The position numbers and the translations under genes were made by a program. Under the pieces are notes generated by a model that ran no database searches, was not told the DNA's origin, and was given only the letters and a program-made list of their open reading frames with translations. From a virus, in IMG/VR virus record IMGVR_UViG_3300045965_000268, positions 1 to 58,366 of that record: a DNA stretch of 58,366 bases; one strand, given 5' to 3'. Of the stretch, positions 15,563 through 21,495 are shown in pieces. Position 1 is the stretch's first letter; every line of letters begins with the position of its first letter.

Positions 15563-15894
15563 TCCTTACGATCCTCGCCTTGCCGCTCCGTGCGGTCAAG
15601 ATCCACCTCAACACGGATGTCTAGGTAAATACACACTTGACGGCGGCGAGATTACTCCGACCGTTCGTCAAGCTCCAAGTGAAAACTGTTGGCGCCAACA
15701 GACCGGACCGGCACCGTCATGCCGGAAGCGGAATTCTGGGCGCAAGATCTTTCGCGACGATCTGCACGGCCTGGACCTCCGAGCGGATGCCCAGCCACCA
15801 GCCGGACCTCGGCCCGCAACAAGCACACTCGAGGACATGTCGTCACAGGGCGGCGTCCGGGCCGTGAGACGGGTCGGCCGCGCCGGCACTCTAC
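15563..15894. other. Non-coding stretch with a 16-bp palindrome
   Basis: About 330 bp with no convincing gene. It contains a perfect 16-bp palindrome CTGTTGGCGCCAACAG (15686-15701) in a locally less GC-rich segment, and a TTGACG box at about 15635. The frames here have poor composition and no recognisable domain. It may be a regulatory region or decayed DNA. Confidence 0.5.
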
Positions 15895-15923
15895 TTGACA
15901 TTAGTTCATTATTGACGTATACT
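15895..15923 (+). promoter_or_regulatory. Near-consensus sigma-70 promoter of the TA unit
   Basis: TTGACA (15895-15900), a 17-bp spacer, then TATACT (15918-15923). The GTG start of the next gene lies 6 bp after the -10, where transcription should begin, so the message is probably leaderless. The AT-rich spacer with TTGAC repeated (TTGACATTAG, TTGACGTATA) could hold the antitoxin operator. Confidence 0.85.
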
Positions 15924-15929
15924 CCGACC

Positions 15930-16262
15930 GTGGCTGAGGTGCTCCCGTTCGACGACCCGAGCAACTACAGCACCGTGCTCCGGTCGATCCGACGGCTGTG
16001 GCACGAGGGCGCGGTCACCTTTCACGTCCACGCGGTGCGCGCGATGCAGCGCCGGCACCTCACGTTCCAGGACGTGGAGCACGTGCTCCTCCACGGCGAC
16101 ATCGTGGAGCACAACAGGCCGCGGACGGCCTGGCGGTGGAAGGTGCTCGGGCGCTGCCTCGACGAGGAGCGCCCCGCGTCCTGCGTGGTTCAGATCGAGC
16201 TGGAGGGGAGGCTGTTGATCATCACCGTGATTGACGAGACCAACGAAAGGGGGACGCCATGA
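15930..16262 (+). CDS. DUF4258-family toxin-like protein
   Basis: 110 aa. The GTG start coincides with the predicted transcription start. Core: GAVTFHVHAVRAMQRRHLTF, QDVEHVLLHGDIVEHNRP and VVQIELEGRLLIITVIDE, the His-rich DUF4258 fold related to RelE/MqsR-type RNase toxins. It is followed by an ATGA-coupled zinc-finger/HTH gene, the usual partner order for this toxin class. mRNA cleavage is the likely activity by family analogy. Confidence 0.75.
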   Translation: MAEVLPFDDPSNYSTVLRSIRRLWHEGAVTFHVHAVRAMQRRHLTFQDVEHVLLHGDIVEHNRPRTAWRWKVLGRCLDEERPASCVVQIELEGRLLIITVIDETNERGTP

Positions 16263-16768
16263 AGGTGTGCGACGTATGCGGGGGACCGATGACGGTCCGC
16301 CAGACCACGCCCACGGACCCATACGCGTACGTCCTGGGTGGGCTGCCGCGCGTCGGCCTGGTTGGGATCACTGTGCATCGCTGTACCGCGTGCGACGTCG
16401 ACGTGCCGACGATCCCTAAGATTGGCGAGCTACACCATGTGCTCGCTCGAGGGTTCCTCCGCAAGAACGGGCTGCTCGCCGGCGACGAACTGCGATTCAT
16501 TCGCAAGCAGGCGGGGTTCCGCGCGCAGGACTTCGCCGAGAAGATCGGGCTCGACCCCTCGTATCTCTCCCGCGTCGAGAACGGCAAGCTGGACAGCCTA
16601 GGGGAGACCTCGGACCGGTTGGCGCGCGCCGTCGCGGCCGCGGTGATCGACCCCGATCTTCTCAAGGAGATCGTGCTGCGTGCCGCCCTCGAGGGAACAC
16701 CGATCCGGAAGCCGCTGCAGGCGATCCTCAAGCGCAATCGGTGGAGTGCGGCAGAGCGTGCCGCGTGA
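16259..16768 (+). CDS. MqsA-like antitoxin: zinc finger plus Xre HTH
   Basis: 169 aa, longer than most MqsA proteins. The N-terminal zinc site is C4/C7 (CDVC) with C42/C45 (CTAC), and the HTH of Xre type is LRFIRKQAGFRAQDFAEKIG, then SYLSRVENGK. By family it would bind and neutralise the upstream DUF4258 toxin and repress the promoter at 15895-15923. The extra C-terminal 60 residues are helical. Confidence 0.8.
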   Translation: MKVCDVCGGPMTVRQTTPTDPYAYVLGGLPRVGLVGITVHRCTACDVDVPTIPKIGELHHVLARGFLRKNGLLAGDELRFIRKQAGFRAQDFAEKIGLDPSYLSRVENGKLDSLGETSDRLARAVAAAVIDPDLLKEIVLRAALEGTPIRKPLQAILKRNRWSAAERAA

Positions 16769-16778
16769 GAGGCAGCAA

Positions 16779-16806
16779 CGCCGACCCGGTGTCAGCCAGG
16801 TCGGCG
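16779..16806 (+). other. Hairpin after the TA pair
   Basis: CGCCGACC and GGTCGGCG form an 8-bp stem with a 12-nt loop just after the antitoxin stop. There is no clear U-tract, so it may be a weak terminator or an mRNA-stabilising structure. The remaining bases to 16933 hold nothing else I can identify. Confidence 0.45.
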
Positions 16807-16933
16807 CCTTGATGCGGGCGGCCCCGCGGGGACCTCGCCTCGGTGCGGGTGACGCTGTACCGAGTAACCCGTTGGGCCCGTCCGCGTCAAGAACTACGGG
16901 AGAGAGCATCCCCGGGAAAGGAGGACCCGCCGC

Positions 16934-17053
16934 ATGGGCGATGATCGCAAGATCGTGCATCGCGACTCGAAGTCCGGGCAGTTCACCACCAAGAAGTACG
17001 CCGACCGTCATCCGGCCACGACCGAGACGGAGCGCGTCCGCACCGGGAAGTAG
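16934..17053 (+). CDS. 39-aa conserved microprotein (RDSxxGxF...YAxxHP type)
   Basis: Preceded by a strong AAAGGAGG site. Residues KIVHRDSKSGQFTTKKYADR, then HPATTETERV, match a widespread family of very short bacterial and phage proteins with this exact pattern and length, often misannotated. Function unknown. Confidence 0.7.
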   Translation: MGDDRKIVHRDSKSGQFTTKKYADRHPATTETERVRTGK

Positions 17054-17113
17054 TCCGGTAGTCTGAATCACCCCGGGCCCGAGCGAGGCGGGCCTATCCT
17101 ACTTCAGGGCAGC

Positions 17114-17350
17114 TTGACTTTGAGTGGTGACCTGAAGCTGCCGTACACGCTGACGCTGCGGCGTGATGAAGACGGCGACTGGATCGCCAGGGTGCAGGAG
17201 CTGCCGGGATGCACGGCAGACGGGCCGACGCGAGACGCAGCGCTCGCGGACCTGGACGTCGCGATGCGAGAGTGGCTGGAGGCGGCGGTCGAGCACGGGA
17301 TCACGGTGCCGACGCCGCAGGACGCTGGGCAACGGAGACCAGAGGACTGA
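17114..17350 (+). CDS. HicB-like antitoxin domain protein (orphan)
   Basis: 78 aa. LKLPYTLTLRRDEDGDWIAR, then VQELPGCTADGPTRDAALADL and the REWLEAAVEHG helix with a Pro-rich end, match the HicB_lk antitoxin fold (partial RNase-H-like). The start is uncertain (TTG at 17114 or 17120). No HicA toxin is visible beside it, so it may be an orphan regulator or an anti-toxin against host HicA. Confidence 0.7.
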   Translation: MTLSGDLKLPYTLTLRRDEDGDWIARVQELPGCTADGPTRDAALADLDVAMREWLEAAVEHGITVPTPQDAGQRRPED

Positions 17351-17352
17351 GC

Positions 17353-17568
17353 GTGAGGACAGCCGTGAACAACGCACAACTGCCGATCATCGCCTGCGAT
17401 CCCAGGGCCAGGGTGCTGGAGCATCCGATCTTCCAGGTCCTCGGACGGTACAGCGCCACGACGGTCGACCGGGTGCAGGACCGGCTCGGGAACGAGCGCT
17501 GCCTGACCGGCCTGCCGGCGGTGGCGTGCGCCTGCGGACGGTACCTGCTGGAGCGCCGACATGGCTGA
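17353..17568 (+). CDS. Hypothetical protein
   Basis: 71 aa, GTG start just after the HicB-like stop. Ends with a CACGRYLLERRHG segment; otherwise no family recognised. It overlaps the next ATG by 8 bp, consistent with a real operon member. Confidence 0.45.
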   Translation: MRTAVNNAQLPIIACDPRARVLEHPIFQVLGRYSATTVDRVQDRLGNERCLTGLPAVACACGRYLLERRHG

Positions 17569-17827
17569 TAAGCCTAAGCCAACGGTACTGAACGTCGTGC
17601 GGTCCAACAGCGTGATGGTGGTCGTCGGCAACCACTTGCTGGATCGCGACGTGACGTGGCCGGACAAAGAAGGTCTGGTTGGAGGCGCGGGCCGGGTGCG
17701 AGGCTTGTTCACTTGGTATCGCGACGATTACGCTGAGTTCTATGCGTTGGTGGAGCAGGCCGACGGGAAGCTGGCGTCGGTTCAGCTTCACGAGTTGGTG
17801 TTCGCGCCGCTGCGGGATCCTGAGTGA
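17561..17827 (+). CDS. Hypothetical small beta-rich protein
   Basis: 88 aa: VLNVVRSNSVMVVVGNHLLD, a Trp/Tyr-containing middle (GLFTWYRDDYAEFYALV), then VQLHELVFAPLRD. The composition is that of a real soluble protein. Coupled to the next gene. No family recognised. Confidence 0.5.
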   Translation: MADKPKPTVLNVVRSNSVMVVVGNHLLDRDVTWPDKEGLVGGAGRVRGLFTWYRDDYAEFYALVEQADGKLASVQLHELVFAPLRDPE

Positions 17828-18066
17828 TGACGGTGAGCGATCCTGAGCCGACGAAGACGCAGGCGGCGGCCATGGAGCGCGGCATGCGTGAGATCGACGA
17901 GCTGGCGAGGCGGCCGCCTCGCGGCAAGGCTCCGAATCCCGAGGAGAAACTGGACCCGCTGGATGACGCTGCGAGCGGGTCTGCGACTGATGACTCACTC
18001 AAGTCCGGCCATGCCGCGCGGCTCAAGCTCATCGAGGTCGGGCCGAAGTACTTCGGGGGCAGGTAA
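17824..18066 (+). CDS. Hypothetical acidic protein
   Basis: 80 aa, probably partly disordered (PRGKAPNPEEKLDPLDD), ending KLIEVGPKYFGG. Last rightward gene; the stop is followed at once by hairpins. No family recognised. Confidence 0.45.
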   Translation: MMTVSDPEPTKTQAAAMERGMREIDELARRPPRGKAPNPEEKLDPLDDAASGSATDDSLKSGHAARLKLIEVGPKYFGGR

Positions 18067-18068
18067 CG

Positions 18069-18117
18069 CGCACGTTCGACGTGCGTCCCGGGTGGGCACG
18101 GCTGCGCCGCCCGGGAC
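18069..18117. terminator. Paired hairpins between convergent operons
   Basis: A perfect 7-bp stem (CGCACGT-TCG-ACGTGCG, 18069-18085) is followed by GTCCCGGG/CCCGGGAC (18085-18092 with 18110-18117) around a GC-rich loop. They lie between the ends of the rightward lysogeny operon and the leftward late operon, where a bidirectional terminator is expected. No long U-tract is present. Confidence 0.6.
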
Positions 18118-18160
18118 ACGTGCTGCCGTGCCGGCGCGGGAGCACCGGCGACGTAGGTAC

Positions 18161-18355
18161 CTAGGCACTCGGCGGGAGCTTCGCCGGCTCCAACGCCTGG
18201 ACCTGGGCGTCGATGTCGGCGAGGTTTGCCTTCATGTCGGCGAGCTGCTGCTCCGTGAGCGCCTCGCTCGTCTTGATCGCGGCGATCAACGACGGCAGGG
18301 CCCGGAGCATCTCGGTCGCCAGAGGCACGAGCACCGGGATCAGAGCGGCGGCCAT
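18161..18355 (-). CDS. Small hydrophobic-helix protein at end of late operon
   Basis: 64 aa: a hydrophobic N-terminal helix (LIPVLVPLATEMLRALPSLIAAI) and an acidic heptad-like C-terminal helix (LADMKANLADIDAQVQALEP). Last late gene. Could be a lysis accessory or membrane-associated peptide; not recognised. Confidence 0.5.
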   Translation of the reverse strand: MAAALIPVLVPLATEMLRALPSLIAAIKTSEALTEQQLADMKANLADIDAQVQALEPAKLPPSA

Positions 18356-18364
18356 GGGCGCCTC

Positions 18365-18736
18365 CTACTTCGCCGCCGGCACGACGCCGGCTGCGTACGC
18401 GTACGTGAGCGACTCACCGACCAGCGCCGCGGTCGCGGCTGACAGGGACGCCAGGTCGCCTGTCGGCGCGGCTGCGGTCCACGTCTTCACGAGCTGACCG
18501 TACGAGAACTTGAAGTGCGGCAGGAAGGCGTTCCATGCCTTGCAGGTATCGACGGAGATCTTCCCGGTCGGGCAGTGCTGGTTCATCGCGGCCGAGGTCG
18601 CGATCGCCGTCTTCCCCGCGAGCTGGAGCGCCTGATAGGTCCCCTGCTGCGCTTGCGCCTTCTTCCCGGCGTCGGTGCTCGCGCAGCCCGTCATCACGAG
18701 CAGCGCCACGATTGCGAGCGCGAGTACACGTCTCAT
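18365..18736 (-). CDS. Lipoprotein, lysis-region
   Basis: 123 aa. MRRVLALAIVALLVMTGCAS is a lipoprotein signal with lipobox VMTGC. The mature part is Ala/Thr-rich with one Cys pair. It sits among holin-like genes, so an outer-membrane spanin-type or cell-surface role is possible, but it is longer than most Rz1 proteins. It implies a diderm host. Confidence 0.6.
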   Translation of the reverse strand: MRRVLALAIVALLVMTGCASTDAGKKAQAQQGTYQALQLAGKTAIATSAAMNQHCPTGKISVDTCKAWNAFLPHFKFSYGQLVKTWTAAAPTGDLASLSAATAALVGESLTYAYAAGVVPAAK

Positions 18737-18990
18737 GGATCTCTCCTCTCTTCCACCTGTCGGATCACTGTCGGTTCAGCGCGCGACGGATTGCCGTCGC
18801 CGCGTTTGCCCGTCACGGCGTGCGTGACGGCAATGGTGAGGATCGAGGTCGTCGCCGCGACAAACTGTTCTCCGGTGATCGCTCCACGCGTCAACGCGAT
18901 CACCACGCCGGTCTCGGCGAGATAGAACAGCCCGTAGCGAATGAGATGGTGCAGGACGTCATAAAACTGGACCACGAGCGATATCCTCAT
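18733..18990 (-). CDS. Membrane protein, holin candidate
   Basis: 85 aa with two hydrophobic helices (GLFYLAETGVVIALTRG and FVAATTSILTIAVTHAVTG) and a charged hydrophilic C-terminal tail with basic and acidic residues, a class II/III holin-like layout. Located with a peptidoglycan-type protein and lipoproteins. The assignment rests on topology and context. Confidence 0.5.
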   Translation of the reverse strand: MRISLVVQFYDVLHHLIRYGLFYLAETGVVIALTRGAITGEQFVAATTSILTIAVTHAVTGKRGDGNPSRAEPTVIRQVEERRDP

Positions 18991-19196
18991 CCGGCCGCGT
19001 CCTCGGGTTGCACAACACAGGGTTGCTCCTCACGTTCCTCTGGCGTGAGCCGCCGCGGCTGCGTCCCGCGGTGCAACAGCCCGCAGAGGATCCGATTCGT
19101 ATCAGAGAAGCCGTCGTCGCTGGGAGAGGCGTGATGCTGGCAGAGCGACGAGTCGCTCGTGATCATCAGCCCGCACGACGCGCAGAGGCTACTCAC
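18987..19196 (-). CDS. Cysteine-rich microprotein
   Basis: 69 aa, GTG start overlapping the upstream stop. CASCGLM, then CQHH, suggests one zinc site. It contains RILCGLLHRGTQPR, very similar to ILCWLLHRGWKV at the start of the neighbouring upstream gene. Function unknown. Confidence 0.5.
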   Translation of the reverse strand: MSSLCASCGLMITSDSSLCQHHASPSDDGFSDTNRILCGLLHRGTQPRRLTPEEREEQPCVVQPEDAAG

Positions 19197-19480
19197 TTCG
19201 CGATCTCCTGCTCGAACACCTCGATGCGGCCGCGGTCGTCCGGCGCGTAGCACAAGAGCGACCGGAGCCCGTTCCCGTCGGCCCGGATGTAGAGACTCGG
19301 CGTGCACACCAGGGCCGGGATCCGCTTCGAGACGGGGACGGGAGGCGGCGTAGCGGCGCAGCCTCCCAGGGCGAGAAGGGCCACCACGAACCGTCCGATC
19401 GGCGGACGCGACGCCACGCAGCGAATACAGCGGCCGTGTACCTTCCATCCTCGATGCAGCAGCCAGCACAAGATGTTCAT
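19193..19480 (-). CDS. Putative lipoprotein, lysis-region
   Basis: 95 aa, ATGA-coupled start. A Cys-rich N-terminus (MNILCWLLHRG...CIRC) precedes a hydrophobic segment with lipobox-like LLALGGCAA, then Pro-rich residues (TPPPVPVS). If the Cys in GGC is lipidated, the true signal begins internally. An Rz1/spanin-like role is possible. Confidence 0.5.
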   Translation of the reverse strand: MNILCWLLHRGWKVHGRCIRCVASRPPIGRFVVALLALGGCAATPPPVPVSKRIPALVCTPSLYIRADGNGLRSLLCYAPDDRGRIEVFEQEIAK

Positions 19481-19893
19481 GGTCTCTGCTCCTCTGTGAT
19501 CTCGATCTCGATCCGCTGACCCGACTCCCAGGCCCAGCGGAGATGTGTGTAGAGCGCGTCGAACGCTGACCGGCTTTGCTGCACCGCATCGAACGAGCGG
19601 CTGCGCCCCGGGAGCAGACACCCATCGGTGTCGCGGTCCGTGTTGCCTGGATGAATCCGGATCCCCGTGAACCCGGGGACGTCGAGGAGCAGGGGAAGGT
19701 CGCGTTGGAACCTGCTGGAGCGGTCGATGATGACCCGGTAGGTACCGGTCGGGATCGCCGTCCGGCCCGGGATCTTTATCCCATTGGGCCGGACGACGTC
19801 CTCCAGGATGTAGCACTCGGGCACCCCGTCGACGGAGAGGTCACCGATGGTCGAGAGTGGAGTGAACCAGCGTCGAACGAGGCGGAGGGTCAA
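19477..19893 (-). CDS. DUF5675-family protein (L,D-transpeptidase-like signature)
   Basis: 138 aa. TAIPTGTYRVIIDRSSRFQR, then VPGFTGIRIHPGNTDRDTDG and CLLPG, carries the conserved IHxGN...T.GC signature of DUF5675, which resembles the His...Gly-Cys active site of YkuD L,D-transpeptidases. With holin-like neighbours it is the only peptidoglycan-enzyme candidate in the lysis region, so it may serve as the endolysin or a cell-wall modifier. Activity is inferred only. Confidence 0.7.
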   Translation of the reverse strand: MTLRLVRRWFTPLSTIGDLSVDGVPECYILEDVVRPNGIKIPGRTAIPTGTYRVIIDRSSRFQRDLPLLLDVPGFTGIRIHPGNTDRDTDGCLLPGRSRSFDAVQQSRSAFDALYTHLRWAWESGQRIEIEITEEQRP

Positions 19894-19896
19894 CGC

Positions 19897-20097
19897 TTAC
19901 CAGAGCCTCGGGTTGCCTAAGAGGCGGACGAGCCAGAAGCACACGATGATGGCGGCGATCGTCCAGATGCCCCAGATCGCCCAGGATCTCGGGGGCTCGG
20001 GCATCGGCGAGACCTTGATCCGCCAGACGACGATCCCGGCAACAGCGAACGCCACGAGCCCCCAGATCACGAGCCAGAGCAACGCCTCGATCGTCAT
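19897..20097 (-). CDS. Two-helix membrane protein
   Basis: 66 aa with two strong transmembrane helices (LLWLVIWGLVAFAVAGIVVW and WAIWGIWTIAAIIVCFWLV) joined by a short loop with charged and proline residues. It is a holin candidate by size, but lies directly after a cyclase-like membrane gene and could partner with it. Confidence 0.55.
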   Translation of the reverse strand: MTIEALLWLVIWGLVAFAVAGIVVWRIKVSPMPEPPRSWAIWGIWTIAAIIVCFWLVRLLGNPRLW

Positions 20098-20111
20098 GGT
20101 TGGCCCTCCAT

Positions 20112-20963
20112 TCAGAAGACGCCTTGCGTCTTTATCAATGCGACCACGGCGCCGATCAGCAACACGGACAGCATGGCCGCGATGAGCCGGAGGCTCTGGT
20201 CCCGGAACCCGAGCCTGATACGGTGCGCCAGCGCCGTGAATTGCTCGACCCGGATCGTCTCCATCCGGGCCATCTCGGTCCGGAGCAGATCCTCGATCCG
20301 CTGGAACCCGCGTGCATCCTCGCCGCGGTGATCGCGCAGCTCCCCGCGCACCTCTCGCACGTCTTCCTTGATCGCCGAGACCTGGACGACGACCTCGGCC
20401 AGCGTCGTGGCCGGCGACGGATCCCCAGCCGCGCCGGCTTTCGTCAGGTAATACTCGACAGGCTCGACGAAGCCCTTCAGCTCCGTGACGCGCCTCGCAA
20501 GGCGAGCCAGGATCTCCGGGCGCCTCGCCAGCTCGGGGTAGAACCGCTCTGACACCGCTACGCCTTCCGGCAGGCAGACCGAGAGCAGGCGAGCGGTCAG
20601 ATCGACGATGGTTCCGTCGACCGTCGCATCCTCGGTGAACGGCTCGCCGTCCCAGGACACCACACCCAGCCCGAGCGCGATCCGGGCCGGGAGCGGGTCG
20701 GGGATCGCCTGCACGCGCAACGCATGCAGGAACACCTCGATGGCGAGGTCCGCCGGCGCCACGAAGAGCCAGCCGTCGCCCTGCCGGAGCCCGATCCGAC
20801 GCACCTGCGACGACAGACCGGCGAACTCATGTTCGAGACGACGCATCCGCTCTCGACGCTCCGCGATGCCGGCCAGCTCGCCTTCCTGGGCCGCTCTGGC
20901 CGTGGAGCCCGAGAGGTCCATGAAAAGGATGACCACCATCCCGGCCGTCTGGGCTGGTGTCAC
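20112..20963 (-). CDS. Class III nucleotidyl-cyclase-like membrane protein
   Basis: 283 aa from a GTG overlapping the upstream stop (GTGA). The N-terminal domain (about 1-170) has the cyclase pattern: VVILFMDLSGST (metal Asp16), GLRQGDGWLF (second metal Asp63), RIALGLGVV and DGTIVDLTARL, where the usual Asn/Arg pair is Asp121/Arg125. The Lys normally four residues before GD is Leu59. A coiled coil (about 185-250) and a C-terminal transmembrane helix (LIAAMLSVLLIGAVVALI) follow. Metal-binding residues are kept while base-selecting ones differ, so an unusual cyclic nucleotide, a Pycsar-like role or an inactive sensor are all possible. Confidence 0.7.
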   Translation of the reverse strand: MTPAQTAGMVVILFMDLSGSTARAAQEGELAGIAERRERMRRLEHEFAGLSSQVRRIGLRQGDGWLFVAPADLAIEVFLHALRVQAIPDPLPARIALGLGVVSWDGEPFTEDATVDGTIVDLTARLLSVCLPEGVAVSERFYPELARRPEILARLARRVTELKGFVEPVEYYLTKAGAAGDPSPATTLAEVVVQVSAIKEDVREVRGELRDHRGEDARGFQRIEDLLRTEMARMETIRVEQFTALAHRIRLGFRDQSLRLIAAMLSVLLIGAVVALIKTQGVF

Positions 20964-21340
20964 GGCACGAAGTCCACGTCGTACACGGGAAAGCTGACTG
21001 TCCATGACCCCTGCTTTGTCGAGTCGTACGTCGCCTTGATCAGCATGACGTGATACTCGACGGCGCGGCCGTCCACGACGATCGGGTTGTCGTCAGGAGT
21101 GAGCTGGATCTTCACGAGCCCGGCCGAGTCGATCGTGCCGCGGCCCGTGTTGAGGATCGACACGCCGTCCACGGAGTTGATCACCGCGACCGGCGCGTCC
21201 CGCGTGTAGAGCTTCAACGTGAGCGCCGAGATCCGGGCCACGTCGATCGCGACGCCGTCCTCGTCTCGCAGCGTGCCCTTGTAGAGGGCGCTCGTCTTCT
21301 GGTTGACACGGGTGCTGAACGCTCGATTGATCACGCCCAT
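20960..21340 (-). CDS. Virion-associated beta-sandwich protein (tail tip/baseplate type)
   Basis: 126 aa: LYKGTLRDEDGVAIDVARIS, ALTLKLYTRD, then VKIQLTPDDNPIV and a VEYHVMLIKATY strand. This looks like a small immunoglobulin/BppU-like upper-baseplate domain. It lies just after the large fibre-like gene and before the cyclase-like gene. Structural role inferred from fold pattern and position. Confidence 0.55.
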   Translation of the reverse strand: MGVINRAFSTRVNQKTSALYKGTLRDEDGVAIDVARISALTLKLYTRDAPVAVINSVDGVSILNTGRGTIDSAGLVKIQLTPDDNPIVVDGRAVEYHVMLIKATYDSTKQGSWTVSFPVYDVDFVP

Positions 21341-21495
21341 CAGAGGCTCCCGAGGAACGTCTCGTCGTCAGCCGACGCGACGGTCAGCGACTCGTTCTGC
21401 ATGCGAATGAGGCCCGGGGTGACGACGGGGGGAGCGCCGCCGACCTCCGACGCTCCCCTGAGGAACCTGAAGAAGACGAGGTGCGTGAGAATCAT
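21340..21495 (-). CDS. 51-aa microprotein
   Basis: Begins MILTHLVFFRFLRGASEVGG and ends with an acidic tail. The ATG sits 3 bp after the fibre stop, and its stop shares a base with the next ATG (TGATG). Probably a short tail-associated peptide; function unknown. Confidence 0.55.
   Translation of the reverse strand: MILTHLVFFRFLRGASEVGGAPPVVTPGLIRMQNESLTVASADDETFLGSL

Noticed and set aside
17114-17350. Complete HicAB toxin-antitoxin pair
   Set aside because: Neighbouring frames show no HicA (small dsRNA-binding-like fold with conserved Gly-His), so only the HicB-like gene is called.
18733-20097. Firm assignment of holin and spanin genes
   Set aside because: Several small membrane and lipoproteins fit by topology, but none has a family-specific motif, so only candidates are given.
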